From positions 2,321,797-2,333,083 of the forward strand of contig CP058707.1 of assembly GCA_013414745.1 (NCBI GenBank): a stretch of DNA of 11,287 nt, in the 5' to 3' direction. The number at the start of each line of letters is the position of its first letter. Positions within the stretch are counted from its first letter, which is position 1. This DNA is from Bacteroidota bacterium. Lineage in GTDB: Bacteria; Bacteroidota; Bacteroidia; Chitinophagales; Chitinophagaceae. Below the pieces are notes generated by a model. The model saw nothing but the letters and a program-made list of their open reading frames with translations, did not search any database and was not told where the DNA came from. Both the position numbers and the translations under genes were made by a program. Shown in pieces: positions 1-10,055 of the stretch.

Positions 1-73
1 TTTGTAAACTTCGAGTTTTCTAAAATCGAATGACATTCATAAATTGTTTTAGTGTCGATTTATAGCGAGAAAC

Positions 74-123
74 AGAGCGAGAGTGAGGAACAAATCATCG
101 TTCGTCCTCATCGCTCTCGCTCT
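74..123. repeat. Imperfect inverted repeat downstream of the tmRNA
   Basis: The arm at 74-89 (AGAGCGAGAGTGAGGA) pairs with 105-123 if a 3-nt bulge (111-113) is allowed, leaving a 15-nt loop. It begins about 20 nt beyond the tmRNA 3' end on the minus strand, so it could be part of its transcription end. However, no clean T-tract follows on the minus strand (the next bases read GTTTCTCGC), so it is not a canonical intrinsic terminator. The same GCGAGA-type sequence recurs at 64-70 and, inverted, at 124-134, so alternative pairings exist. Nothing else is recognisable in 1-142. Confidence 0.5.
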
Positions 124-142
124 TCGCACTCGCGCTGATTTG

Positions 143-512
143 TGGAGCCGGCGGGAATCGAACCCGCGTCCAAACACATTCTGCAAACGCTTTCTACATG
201 CTTATTTCCTGATTGCTTGTCGGGAAGATGCCGGACAAGAACGAACCTATATCTTCCTTAGCTGGATAAGTCTTTTGTCTGCTTCACAGCCTGTTCAGAC
301 AGCAGTTTGTATTCTCTGGTGAAGGCGGCTCAACGTGGGTTACAAACCTACCCGAAATGAACGGCCAGTATGGAAACCTAAAATGAATTAGGCAGCCATA
401 GCGAAAGAAGTTTCGCCATTTATGGTTTGAATATTCAGATTAACGTGCTAATTATCCAACGCACGACATGCTTACACGTTCAAAGATCATGCTGTCAAAA
501 CCGGGCGGCCCC
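143..512 (-). ncRNA. ssrA: tmRNA (transfer-messenger RNA)
   Basis: This RNA rescues stalled ribosomes by trans-translation with SmpB and tags the incomplete peptide for proteolysis. On the minus strand it starts GGGGCCGCCCGG at 512 and continues TTTTGACAGC. It ends with the T-arm GCGGGTTCGATTCCCGC and the acceptor strand CGGCTCC plus discriminator A at 143. The acceptor strands GGGGCCG and CGGCTCC pair fully with a G-U wobble at the third pair, the alanine identity element. The tag reading frame runs from 417 down to 388. The gene is 370 nt long, normal for a one-piece tmRNA. The genomic bases after the discriminator read CAA rather than CCA, so either CCA is added after transcription or one C was lost in the sequence. 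A plus-strand open frame across 83-322 is a shadow of this RNA and not a gene. Confidence 0.95.
388..417 (-). other. tmRNA tag-peptide reading frame (GETSFAMAA)
   Basis: Within the tmRNA, the minus strand reads GGC GAA ACT TCT TTC GCT ATG GCT GCC TAA, giving GETSFAMAA and stop. The alanine charged on the tmRNA is added before the first glycine. Ending in two alanines and beginning GE fits the general form of Bacteroidota tags that I recall, and the small hydrophobic C-terminus is the usual protease recognition signal. The exact resume codon is inferred from this fit. Confidence 0.85.
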
Positions 513-524
513 TGCTTGAATGTT

Positions 525-532
525 CAAAGGTA
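525..532 (-). promoter_or_regulatory. tmRNA promoter -7 box (TACCTTTG)
   Basis: On the minus strand TACCTTTG matches the Bacteroidota -7 consensus TAnnTTTG exactly and ends 12 nt before the mature tmRNA 5' end at 512. That leaves a short leader which RNase P would remove. No convincing -33 TTG box is seen at the usual spacing. Confidence 0.65.
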
Positions 533-724
533 ATGGATTATTCTTTCGGGGATTATTAAGTTGCTCAACATTAACCTGACTATAGTTTCCAAATTCTCGG
601 TGCCATAATTCTATAAATTCGTTAGAAATTCGGTTAAGGTGTCGACCGATGACCTACATACGGCCATGCGCTGATTTCATCGAATATACCCAATGCAGGG
701 TATTCATTAAATTAAGGACTGTAT

Positions 725-732
725 TATGTTTG
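725..732 (+). promoter_or_regulatory. Putative promoter -7 box (TATGTTTG) of the beta-helix gene
   Basis: TATGTTTG matches the Bacteroidota -7 consensus TAnnTTTG and lies 33 nt before the ATG at 766, giving a leader of about 28 nt. It would drive the beta-helix gene and probably the giant gene behind it. A -33 TTG box is not evident. The rest of 533-765 holds a small hairpin (ATACCC at 686-691 with GGGTAT at 698-703) and no gene. Confidence 0.55.
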
Positions 733-765
733 TATTATAATTATTCATTGTAAAACAAGTAAGCC

Positions 766-1836
766 ATGAAAAACTATTCACCTTAGCCCTGATTACCTTT
801 ATTTCTTCATTGACCTCCTTACAGGCAACTGTTCGAACTGTGACCAATGATGGTTCGGGAGGCTCGCAATACAGCAGTTTGCTGGCAGCCTACAATGCCG
901 CAGTAAACGGAGATACGCTGTTACTGGAAGGTACCAATGTACAGTATAACAACTACACTGGAAGTGCACCCAACAGCCCCTGGAATAAATCACTTACTGT
1001 AATAGGAATTGGCTTTAATCCGCAAAAGGATCATCCACGCAAAACCCGAATCGGAAATAATGCACATACCAGTTATATTGCCGCAGGATTTTACATCGGC
1101 GCTTCGGGTTCAGGAAGTCGGTTTTACGGAATTGAGTTTGCTGTGAATGTGTTGTCCTATGGAACGTTAACGAACGTGTTGTTTGAAGATTGTGATTTTA
1201 ATGGAAATTATTCGTTTGAGGGATACTCTGCATCCGGTATTGCTTTTGTAAACTGTATTTTTGATGCAGACAATGCCAATAATGTGTTGGTGGGAGGAAC
1301 CGGAAATTCGTTAACCAACGTTCAGTTCATCAACTGTTTATTTGATGGTCGATCAATGGATCGGGAAATAGCATTGGTGGTATGTTATTTGACCATTGTT
1401 TATTTTTAAATACGGCGGCTCCTTTTACCGGTTTGCAAAATGCCCTTGTGAAGAACAGCATCTTTATGAATGCATCCCCTAGTGCCAGCAATTCAAGTTG
1501 ATCAATAATATTTCAACCCAGGCTACCATATTTCACACCGGAAGTGGTAATTCGGGAAGCGGCAACTTATATAGCACCAACCCCAATTTTGTAAATTATA
1601 CCCTGGGTACTTTTTATGCCAATAACCACAATTACAATGTTCAGTCGGGATCGCCGGCCATTGGTGCTGCCAACGATGGAACCGATATTGGAATTCATGG
1701 AGGGTATTCAAAGTTTCATGAAAGTGGTGAGGTACTCATTACGCCGATCATTCGCTCCATGACCATCAACCAAAGCAATGCAGCACCCGGAGGTACAATC
1801 AACGTGAATATACATGCCTCAAAGCCGAACGATTAA
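766..1836 (+). CDS. Secreted parallel beta-helix protein (frame-broken in this sequence)
   Basis: The reconstructed protein has about 357 residues. It starts MKKLFTLALITF once one A is restored to the A-run after the ATG at 766; as written, the ATG frame stops at once. The signal peptide ends near LTSLQA. The next region (T-V-T-N-D-G-S-G-G-S-Q-Y-S-S-L, then N-G-D-T-L-L-L-E-G) is the usual opening of a pectate-lyase-like fold. The middle carries repeated turns of the form FVNCIFD, FINCLFDG, FDHCLFLN and VKNSIFMN, with an N/D-C-x-F ladder. The C-terminal part contains GSPAIGAANDGTDIGIHGG, common at the end of secreted right-handed beta-helix proteins. No T9SS sorting domain is present. Open pieces are 810-1409, about 1355-1500 and 1498-1836; breaks lie near 771, 1351 and 1498, each one base. 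No catalytic residues can be assigned, so it may be a carbohydrate-binding or structural surface protein. It probably forms a transcription unit with the giant gene 79 nt downstream. Confidence 0.8.
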
Positions 1837-1915
1837 TCGGTTCTGTTTTTGATTTTTAGAAAGGTATTGAATCAACATCCTACCGGGTGTATTCATTCAC
1901 AAAAATGTATTTCAC

Positions 1916-4900
1916 ATGAAAAAATTAATCACCATCCTGTATTGTTTGTTATGGGGGCGTTGTCGGGACTTAACGCGCAAAGTCCGACACAACTCGTAAC
2001 GGCAATTCAGTATTTTTGATACCGATCCGGATTCGGAATTCCCGGAAATGGGGCCGTGTTACCCATCACCCCAACAGCCAATTATCAGCAAACGTTACAA
2101 GTGATTGTGCCAACTGATTTAGGCGGAGGTATCCACTTTTTATACGTGCGCGTTATGGACGAATTTGGGCGATGGAGTATTGCTGAAAAACCATGTTGCA
2201 TGTTGAAGCGGTGCATCGGAGTAAACAAATTACGGCCTATCAATATTATTTTGATACCGATCCGGGCAGGGCCAGGCTGGCAATGGCGCTGTGGTTTCTG
2301 TTTCACCCAATGCCACCTACCAACAAAGTGTACCTATACAGGTACCGGATTTGGGAGGTGGGATTCACTATTTGTATGTTCGGGCCCAGGATGAATATGG
2401 GCGTTGGGGCCTGGCTGAACGTACCCTGTTGATGATTGAATCCATTCATGCCACTCAGCAACTTCAGGCCTATCAATATTATTTTGATGAGGATCCTGGC
2501 GTTGGCATCGCTGGAAATGGAGCTATCGTTCCAATCACACCAACCGATTCCTTTCATCAAAATGTTACCTTATCGGTGCCTTCAGATTTGAGTTCAGGGA
2601 TTCATTTTCTGTATGTTCGTTTTCAGGATACCAGTGGTCGTTGGGGCCTTGCAGACCGAAAGATGCTGCTGGTACAGCCGGGAACGGATACCATGAAAAT
2701 CACGGCCTATCAATATTATTTCGATGAAGATCCGGGAGTGGGAATGACCGGCAATGGAGCCATCGTTCCTGTAACGCCCACCACTGATTTGAATCAGGCG
2801 ATCAGCATTACTATCCCAACAACTTTAAGTAGTGGTGTGCATAATTTATTTATCCGCGCCCGCGATCAATATGGTCGCTGGTCAATTACAGATAAAAGGT
2901 ACTCGTCACCGGTGGCGGATTTATGGATGTCGTGAATCAAATGGAATATTATTTCGATAACGACCCTGGCGTTGGAAATGCAAATCCATTGCCGGTTTCC
3001 GCTGATTCGGTACTCAATTTTACTACAGGAATTCAGGTGCCTTGCTTGAGTTCAGGAACACACTATTTGTATGTTCGGGCCAAAGGCGATCGCGGGGTAT
3101 GGAGTTTAATAGCCCGGGATACCATTACCATTACTTCCGGGGTTCCTACTGCGGTTGTCTATCCTCAGGGAAATGTATCTGTTTGTCCGACAGACTCTCT
3201 GATGCTTCATGCTTCACCCATTGCCGGAGTAAACTATGAGTGGTTACTGAATGGGTCACCCATCCCGGGTCAAACCGATACTTTTTATATGTGAATGCCG
3301 CTGGTTCATATTCCTTACGATCTACTTGTGGTAGTAGCTTTACTACGTCTAATGTGGTAACGGTTTCTGTACAAACGGTGAATACCTATTTTCAGGATTC
3401 AGACGGGGATGGTTATGGGAATCCGAATGATAGTCTGCAATCCTGCACGCAACCTTCGGGATATGTATTCAGTAATACCGACTGCAATGATGCGAACTCC
3501 CAGGTGCATCCGGGTGCTTCCGAAACATGCAATGGGGTAGATGATGACTGCGATGGCCTGATCGATGAAAATGTTCAGACGGTTTGGTACGCCGATGCTG
3601 ATGGCGATACCTATGGAAATTTAAATGATACCCTGATGAGTTGCTCCCAACCGTCGGGATATGTTGCACTGAGTGGTGATTGCAATGATGCGAACACCCA
3701 GGTTCATCCGGCTGCCACCGAGGTATGTAATGGCATCGATGATGATTGCGACGGACAAACAGACGAGGGACTATTAAATACGTATTATGCCGATTCAGAT
3801 GGTGACGGATACGGAAATGCCGCTAGTTCGGTGCAAGCTTGTTCTGCTCCATCCGGATATGTAATCGACAATACCGACTGCGATGATAATGTTGCAGGCA
3901 TTCATGCACCGCTGACATATTTTGTGGATGCCGATCAGGATGGATTTGGTTCATCAACATCCGTGTTATTGTGTTCATTAAATGCACCGATAGGTTATTC
4001 AACGAATTCGTTGGATTGTAACGACGGTGATTTTATGATTAAGCCTACTGGCCTTGAAATTTGCAACGGTATAGATGATGATTGTGATGGGTTGACCGAC
4101 ATGGCTGATCCATCATTGACAGGCGCTCCGGTATGGTATGCCGATGCGGATGGCGATTCGTTTGGGGATCCTGTTGTATCGCAAACTTCCTGCGCTCCGA
4201 TACCTGGTTATGTTTCGAACAATCAGGATTGTGATGATTCCGACTCGCTGGAGTTTCCCGGACAAATCTGGTATATCGATCAGGATGGCGATCAATACGG
4301 AGCCGGTGTTACTCAGGTATCCTGCCTGCGACCTCTGCACGGATACCATGTGTTTGAGCTGACTTCGATTAGTGGAGATTGCAACGACAATGATGCTACA
4401 ATTCATCCGGCGGCACAATTTTTACGTTCTCTGGCGGACCAGTGTATGGAACTCAGGTAATCAATTCTGTGAATGGCGACAACTATACAAATTTCCAGTT
4501 TGAAGTGGTGTATCATGATCGAATGGTGCATTACCTCCTGCTACTTTTCCACGTATTTTGCTAGATTATGAGGGCAATGCGGTGTATACCAACCCGAATG
4601 ATCGTATTGTAGTGCTCACCGAAGATGATGTGAATGATACAAACACCGCAGATGGTAAAAGTATGTAGGTAGCATTAATTCTTTACCGGTTGGTATCAAC
4701 TGGAAAACCGTGGTTCAAACCAACGTGGGCTTATGCGCTTCCTATTTTGGGCCATTTGACTATCCGGATGTGTTGGTTCAACCGGATATTGAAATTTTGC
4801 GAATGATATTTCCTTTTCCGCTCCAAATCCTCCGGTGGCTTCTCCGCTCACTGTATCCGCAACCATCCATAATGTTTCGGATTATGATGCGCAGAATTTT

Positions 4901-7900
4901 GTGGTGCATCTCGTGAATCAATACGATACTACTAGTTTACCCGGATATTACTGTTGGCTTTTTAGGAGCACATAGCAGTACCACAGTAAACTGGACCATT
5001 ACAACACCGGCCATACCGGCGTGGTGTCCTATGCAGGTGAGTATTGATTATACCGGAGTTGCTGAATCGAACGAACTAGACAATACTGCAGTTCGTCCGT
5101 TCATTAATGGCCCCTATAACTTGCCCGGAGGTATTATTGCGACCGGTGATGTGAGTCCTTCTGTTGCATACGCTGTATATGGTTTTAATACCTTGTATGG
5201 AACAGCACATTATACGGGTACTGCTGTGCCTCTTCCGGATTCCAGTGTGGCCGGTGCAACAGTATCATTTACGATTGTTGAAACTGGAGCCAGTTACAGT
5301 ACGTATACGAATTCATCGGGCCATTACGCGCTCAGTTTTCCACGTCCGCTTATTCCTGGAACCTACCATATTCAAGGCTCTGTTACAGACTATACCCTGA
5401 CTGGTAATTTTACTGCTCAGTTTGATGTGATTCTGCCACCAGTACCGCCTTGTTTGCCCGATCTGCAAATGCAGATGCAGTTTTCTGCGGCCAACATTCT
5501 GGTCGGAAATTCAACTACCGGGTTCATTGAAATTAAAAATGTAGGTTGCGCTACATCGCCGGCTACGGATATTTCTGTGGCCCAAACCGGAGGAAGTCCT
5601 TCCTTGCCAGCTACCATCAGCGTTCCTTCGCTAGCGCCAAACGCCACATTCACGTATCCTGTTACACTCAGCTTCAATACCTTTGGACAATATAGTTTAT
5701 GTGCGCAGGTTGATGGGGCCAATCTGATTCAGGAATCTTATGAAATGAATAACGCACAATGTGCCCAGTTTAACGTGTATGCGAATTTTGTGGATCTTGT
5801 ACCGGGAGGCGGACCTTCAGGAACCAGTTACGACTGCGGTGTGAATGGTGTATCGTTCAGGGTCTATAATACCGGAACTTTATCGAGTGGCCCTTTTGAT
5901 GTGGAGGTGGAAGTATATCATAATGCGGTGTATCAGACCACGTTAACCCACAGTATCACGAACATTTTATCTGCTTTCAGTCAATACAACTACACTGATT
6001 TTTCAGTGCCGTTTACCCCATCAGGAACAGGTAATTACACCTTTGTGCTGAAGTGCGATGCTCCACTGAATCAGGTTTCAGAATCACTTGAATCCAATAA
6101 TCAGGCTACTTACGGACTCAATCTGATACCTTGTCTGCCGAACTTTGCGGCCAATGGATGTGAAACTTTTGATGTTGAATCAGATTCAGGTGATTATAGC
6201 AGCGGAGATTCTCTTACGATCAAAGGTTTAATTTCCAATACCGGTAATCTGGCATATACCGGCAATTTGGAGGTGACCTTCGCACTATCAGGTGGAGCTT
6301 CATTTACACAAAGCTATGCCGTTTCGCTGCTGCCAAATGCATCGGTTCAGGTCACCAAACGTATTTTGATGCCGGCATTGGCAAACCAGGAATTGACCAT
6401 GTTCATAGATCCAAATGATCAGATTGCCGAGATGACCAATGGGGATAATACAGTGAGTAATTTCATGTGTTGGGATTTCCAACCTGTGCCTTTGTGTGGC
6501 ATTAATTTCTGGCAACTACCGCATCTGATTAACCAAAGCGTATATCCGTCTATCGGTATTACGAATAGTCGCTTGTTTGATGCGGATTCGGTGAAGGTGA
6601 AATTTGAAGTCAGCGGCCCCGGCATTCCCGGAACCATCAATCTGGGTTATGGTACCCTTACGAATATGGAACAAACTTGTGGCTGCCCACCAGGGGTTAG
6701 TGCTCCGGTGAATTTTGTATTTCCTCAAATAGGAACGTATACCTTCACCATGACGGTAGACGGGAATCAGGTATTCGACGAATGCAACGAAAACAACAAT
6801 GTTTTCTCAGTTCAGGTCACAGCCAGTAATTTACCAGACATGCGTATCCTCTCACAATATATCAATCCTTCGATGCTGAATCCACAACCCGGCCAAGGCA
6901 TCACCATGGACGTTACGTATGAGAATATCGGAGCAGGTAATGTGAACGATCAGATGCGATTAAATATATTGGTCGATAATCAACCTTTCGCCACTGTGAA
7001 TCCGGTGGCAGGATTGGTGAGTGGTGATAATACCACCGTTTCCATTCCGGGTACATTTAGTTCATTAATACCTGGTGTTCATATTATTCGTGCGATCATT
7101 GATGCTGATCAGGTGGTTACTGAATCCAATGAAATGAATAATGAAGCAACACGTGCATTTGTGGTGGGAGAATCAGCGAATTTATACTTTCAACAGCTGA
7201 CAGCCAGCAACCTGACACCCTCTGTGAATGATAATCTCACTATTCAGTATCGGGTTGGAAATAACGGTGATCTGGCTTGTGATGCAGATGTTCAGTTTTT
7301 CTATGTGGATAATAATCTGGATACCGTCTTTATTGGGGATACCCATATCAGCCTGAATCCAAATGATAGTATCAACTTATCCCAAACCTGGATAGTTGCC
7401 GATCGTAAAACGACGCTGGTGGCTCGCATCGTGAATTCATCCATTCTGGAGGCGACCTATGTCGACAATGAGAATTACCTGACCTTGGGTGCGATGCAGG
7501 TGAATCTGATTTCCACAGTGGGTTGCACCGGTGGGAATAACGGAACACTTTCAGCCAATATTCTGGGAGGGATCGCCGTATACTTTAACCTGGAATAACG
7601 GATATATTGGTCCGGTATTAACTGCGGGAGCTGGAACCTATACAGTGACCGTTAGTGACAATGGGGGCAAACCATTTCTGCTACCGGAAGTATTACCGAA
7701 ACACTCATTCAGACTCAACTTCAGGATACAGCGTGTGATGCGTATGTATTACCATGGAATGTTGTTCCTGTGCTCAGTAGTGGTTCTTACCAACATACCT
7801 ATACCACCGCATTGGGTTGCGATAGTCTGGTGACACTTGATGTAGTTATTCTGAACAGCACCACAGATACAACAACTGTATCTGCCTGCGATCAGTACAT

Positions 7901-9493
7901 TTGGAATCTGAATGCAGCAACGTATACGCAAAGTGGCACGTATACAACTACCTCAACGAACGCAGCAGGATGCACGCATACCTCGGTGCTCGTACTCAGT
8001 TTGGGTACTTCGTCCAATGTTACCTTAACTGAAACATCTTGCGGCGATTATACCTGGTTGCTGAACGGACAAACCTATACGCAAAGTGGTACGTATTCAT
8101 ATACCGATTCCGGCGCTGGTTGCCCTGTGAATTATACGCTGCTTTTGACCATTAATAATAGCTCGAATACAACCCAACAGATTACGCAGTGTGGGCCTTA
8201 CACCTGGGCGGTGAACGGACAAACCTATTCACAATCTGGCATCTATTCAGACACAACGTATTCAGGTGGTGGTTGTATGGTGATTCAGAACCTGAACTTA
8301 ACGATCAGTGCTTCCAATACCTATACAGTTACCCAAACTGCCTGCGGATCGTATACCTGGCCTTTGAATGGCACAACCTATACACAAAGTGGTACCTAGC
8401 TATTCCGTTGTGAATGGATCCGGTTGCCTGGATGTGACGGAATTGATTTTAACCGTGCATACATTGCCCGTAGTAACGGCTGCGGATGTAAGCGGATGTC
8501 CGGGTAGTCCGATTCAATTAATAGGTAACCCGGCAGGGGGTAGTTTCAGTGTACCGAATCCTTATTTGGGAACTTCAACAACCTATACTTATACCTATAC
8601 CGATACAAATGGATGTTCAGTTACATCAGCCTCCGCACAAATTATTGCAACACCTGCGGCACCCGTCACCGGTGTGAATATGTCAAATATCGGTGCGAAT
8701 ACGGCCACGGTGAACTGGAATCAGGTACCGGGGTTATTGTGGTACGAAGTTCGTTTCCGCCCGGTGGGCACGGGCTCGTGGATCGGTGGAGGAACTCAGG
8801 TCGCTCCAACTACCTACAAAAATCTGATTGGCCTGACTGCTGCTACTGATTATGAAATAGAAGTGAGAGGATTTTGTGCGGTAAATTCACCGGGATCATG
8901 GGGAACCACTTTGGTTTTCAGAACGGCAGATGCTTGTCCGACCCCTCAGAATTTGCAGGAAATAAATGTAACGCAAACCGCTGCAACCCTTACCTGGAGC
9001 CCGATTCCGAATGTGTCGTATTATCAGATGCGATACCGCAAACTCAATTCCGCCTGGACCACCGGTACCTCTACATCAGCAAGCAAAACACTGGTTGGTT
9101 TAACTGCAGGGTCTCAGTATGAGTGGCAGGTACGGGCGATTTGTTTACCAAGTCCATTTTCAACAGGGGCCTGGAGCGCTTTGGCCGACTTTAATACGCT
9201 GGCAATGAAAGATGGCGATGTGGTGATGAATACACCTGTTGATTTAATCCATGTTTACCCGAACCCTGTACAAACAACCTTGCACATTGATCGACTATCA
9301 CTGAAAACCAACAAACCCATGTTCGGATTCATGATATGCAGGAAGGCTGGTTCGTGAAATGCAAGCCTGGCATCTGGCCGGACTTCAACAAATGGAACTC
9401 ATGGTTGATGATTTAGCCGACGGAGTTTACCAGGTTTCCATCTGGTGCAATGATGCGCTGAAACAACGACAACAATTTATAAAAAGCAAGTAG
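1916..9493 (+). CDS. Giant mosaic adhesin-like T9SS-secreted protein (frame-broken in this sequence)
   Basis: Reconstructed from about 15 open pieces, this is one protein of about 2,520 residues. Order by approximate residue: signal peptide 1-22 ending LSGLNAQ; five FDxDPG repeats 30-410; Ig-like region with Cys pair 410-490; six acidic metal-binding units 490-835; linker 835-950; CARDB-like domains 950-1860 with a carboxypeptidase-regulatory-like insert at about 1090-1170; SprB-type repeat 1865-1915; five Cys-paired repeats 1935-2180; a further Ig-like stretch to 2250; two FN3 domains 2250-2430; T9SS type A sorting domain 2440-2525. This organisation indicates an extracellular or surface-bound adhesin or matrix protein. 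No enzymatic domain is seen. The longest intact pieces are 2291-2935, 2923-3294, 3240-4460, 5031-7598, 7770-8399 and 8368-9357. Breaks lie near 1925, 1940, 2017, 2035, 2190, 2268, 2897, 3292, 4417, 4520, 4660, 4799, 4941, 7571, 7670, 8397, 9321 and 9350. The continuous domain order and shared neighbours argue for one gene; two or more natural genes cannot be excluded, most plausibly near 4420-4950 where breaks cluster. Confidence 0.8.
2000..3140 (+). repeat. Five tandem FDxDPG protein repeats (about 78 residues each)
   Basis: Repeat units begin near 2008, 2238, 2471, 2708 and 2941, a period of about 233 bases. Each contains Q-Y-Y-F-D-x-D-P-G-x-G, then G-N-G-A-x-V-P-I-T-P-T (lost in the fifth), a strand region, and a closing S-G-I-H-x-L-Y-V-R-x-x-D-x-x-G-R-W-S/G-L. 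Units 2 to 4 share the DNA core CGGCCTATCAATATTAT or close variants, which suggests recent duplication. The fifth unit is the most divergent (M-E-Y-Y-F-D-N-D-P-G-V-G-N-A-N). I know this motif from predicted secreted Bacteroidota proteins but no function for it; the acidic D-x-D might bind calcium, which is inference. Confidence 0.85.
3388..4416 (+). repeat. Six tandem acidic metal-binding units (MopE-type / DxDxDGYG)
   Basis: Units open with [YW][FY]-x-D-x-D-x-D-G/Q-[YFT]-G (for example YADADGDTYGN), followed by a Cys, a P-S-G-Y-V turn and a D-C-[ND]-D element. Three of the six units, including the first and second, also carry the full E-x-C-N-G-x-D-D-D-C-D-G signature of the putative metal-binding motif family first noted in MopE. 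The third, fifth and sixth lack the second half. The D-x-D-x-D-G loops resemble calcium loops of thrombospondin type 3 repeats. Within 3388-4416 the frame is unbroken, so this block is reliable. Role: probably calcium-stabilised rigid stalk of the giant protein; metal identity is not shown. Confidence 0.85.
4770..7490 (+). repeat. CARDB-like domain array with a carboxypeptidase-regulatory-like insert
   Basis: About seven diverged Ig-like domains, each ending with an acidic turn of the form V-D-x-x-x-x-V-x-E-S-x-E-x-N-N. Endings visible are TGVAESNELDNT (near 5070), LIQESYEMNNAQC (near 5730), QVSESLESNNQAT (near 6085), QIAEMTNGDNTVS (near 6440), QVFDECNENNNVF (near 6790), QVVTESNEMNNEAT (near 7130) and SILEATYVDNENY (near 7460). 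Between the first two, 5190-5430 encodes a carboxypeptidase-regulatory-like domain (V-A-G-A-T-V, S-G-H-Y-A-L-S-F, P-G-T-Y-H-I). CARDB domains are cell-adhesion-related Ig-like folds. Positions 5031-7598 are one uninterrupted frame, the longest in the window. Confidence 0.85.
7507..7665 (+). other. SprB-type repeat domain
   Basis: The encoded segment reads S-T-V-G-C-T-G-G-N-N-G-T-L, then Y-T-L-T-W-N-N-G-Y and A-G-T-Y-T-V-T-V-S-D-N-G-G. This matches the single-unit pattern of SprB repeats (Cys-Gly opening, Y-x-x-x-W-x-N-G, L-x-A-G-x-Y-x-V-T-V-x-D), known from the gliding adhesin SprB and other surface proteins. One extra G near 7571 and another indel near 7670 break the frame. Confidence 0.7.
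7725..8465 (+). repeat. Five Cys-paired repeats with TYTQSGTY core (about 50 residues each)
   Basis: Each unit has a first Cys in x-x-C-G/D-x-Y-x-W, a core N-G-x-T-Y-T-Q-S-G-T-Y, a second Cys (G-C-x-x-x/G-C-D-S-L) and a closing hydrophobic strand. DNA cores ACCTATACGCAAAGTGGTAC or near-identical versions lie at about 7920, 8072, 8223 and 8378, a period of 151-155 bases. The first unit, with core S-S-G-S-Y-Q-H-T-Y, is diverged. The two conserved cysteines may form one disulphide per repeat. A two-base loss near 8397 breaks the last unit. Confidence 0.8.
8669..9205 (+). other. Two fibronectin type III domains
   Basis: Domain one (8669-8928) has T-A-T-V-N-W, Y-E-V-R-F-R, Y-K-N-L-I-G-L-T-A-A-T-D-Y-E and V-R-G-F-C. 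Domain two (8935-9205) has A-A-T-L-T-W, Y-Y-Q-M-R-Y-R, L-V-G-L-T-A-G-S-Q-Y-E and W-Q-V-R-A-I-C. These are the Trp, Tyr and Leu-Tyr core positions of FN3. The pair sits directly before the sorting domain, a common arrangement in T9SS cargo. Confidence 0.9.
9229..9493 (+). other. T9SS type A C-terminal sorting domain of the giant protein
   Basis: The segment begins P-V-D-L-I-H-V-Y-P-N-P-V-Q-T-T-L-H-I-D. After repair of two single-base losses near 9321 and 9350 it continues V-R-I-H-D-M-Q-G-R-L-V-R-E-M and D-D-L-A-D-G-V-Y-Q-V-S-I, ending Q-Q-F-I-K-S-K. This is the classic Bacteroidota sorting domain: YPNP, the D-x-x-G-x-x-V turn, G-x-Y-x-V and a short basic tail. It directs export through the type IX secretion system across the outer membrane, where it is normally cleaved. 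Confidence 0.92.
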
Positions 9494-9524
9494 AACAAAG
9501 TCCCCTTTTTGTACTACCAAAATG

Positions 9525-9552
9525 TGCCCTGAGTAATCGGGGCATATTTTTT
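9525..9552 (+). terminator. Rho-independent terminator of the giant gene
   Basis: TGCCC at 9525-9529 pairs with GGGCA at 9540-9544 across a 10-nt loop and is followed by TATTTTTT ending at 9552. It lies 31 nt after the stop codon at 9491-9493, as expected for the end of the unit that includes the beta-helix and giant genes. Confidence 0.75.
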
Positions 9553-9562
9553 GAAATAAATA

Positions 9563-9662
9563 GGGACCATTGCAAAACGATCAAAACTAATTGGCTAAGT
9601 CATTTAGCTTCAAATTTCTGCGTGACGTTGATTTTTTTGCCAATTGACTTTGCAACGGTCTC
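9563..9662. mobile_element. MITE-like inverted-repeat element, about 100 bp
   Basis: The left end GGGACCATTGCAAA (9563-9576) is an imperfect inverted copy of the right end TTTGCAACGGTCTC (9649-9662), two mismatches in 14. A second inverted pair lies inside: AATTGGC at 9589-9595 and GCCAATT at 9639-9645. The interior has no coding potential. Nested inverted ends and the small size fit a miniature inverted-repeat element or the remnant of an insertion sequence. Flanks AAATA (left) and AAATT (right) are similar but are not a clean target duplication. It could instead be a structured RNA or regulatory element before the gene at 9684. Confidence 0.5.
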
Positions 9663-9683
9663 AAATTGGTGTAGCTTTATATC

Positions 9684-10008
9684 ATGAAATTGCTCAGACT
9701 TCTTTTCGTGTCAATTACCCTGACCCTTGGTCTTCAAATGGCCATTAGTCAGGATAAGTCTGCAAAAAAAGATTGCCGGAAAGATGCGGATGATGATGGC
9801 ATCAATGACTGTTTTGATCGATGCCCCAATACCCCCAAAGGAATCGGGTTGATTCGAAGGGTTGTCCACGAGATACTGACGGAGACAGGTGCCCGACTAT
9901 AAGGATAAACAATTGATTACACCCACAGAGTGCCAGCCTGCTGATAGCAACGGCGTGGGTGATTGTCGAAAAGTTGGATTAGTTGCTTCAGGAAATTGTC
10001 CATCTTAA
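9684..10008 (+). CDS. Small secreted protein with acidic (TSP type 3-like) repeats, OmpA-family N-terminus-like
   Basis: The reconstructed protein has about 108 residues. The start at 9684 gives a clear signal peptide MKLLRLLFVSITLTLGL ending near M-A-I-S-Q. The mature part has D-A-D-D-D-G-I-N-D-C-F-D-R-C-P-N-T-P-K-G, then after repair G-V-D-S-K-G-C-P-R-D-T-D-G-D-R-C-P-D-Y-K-D-K, and ends D-S-N-G-V-G-D-C followed by a short tail and stop at 10006. Paired acidic loops with cysteines are the calcium-binding thrombospondin type 3 pattern. The opening resembles, from memory, Bacteroidota OmpA-family outer-membrane proteins, but only 47 nt remain before the next gene, so the peptidoglycan-binding OmpA domain is absent. 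As written the frame breaks near 9850 and 9895 (one G lost each time), leaving an open piece of 9684-9902. It may be a truncated copy or a stand-alone short protein. Confidence 0.65.
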
Positions 10009-10010
10009 AC

Positions 10011-10018
10011 TAAATTTG
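10011..10018 (+). promoter_or_regulatory. Putative promoter -7 box (TAAATTTG)
   Basis: TAAATTTG matches the Bacteroidota -7 consensus TAnnTTTG and lies 37 nt before the ATG at 10056, directly after the stop of the preceding gene. A -33 box is not evident. Confidence 0.45.
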
Positions 10019-10055
10019 TTAATGCCAGTCTTGTAGCCAAACCAAACTTTACCTT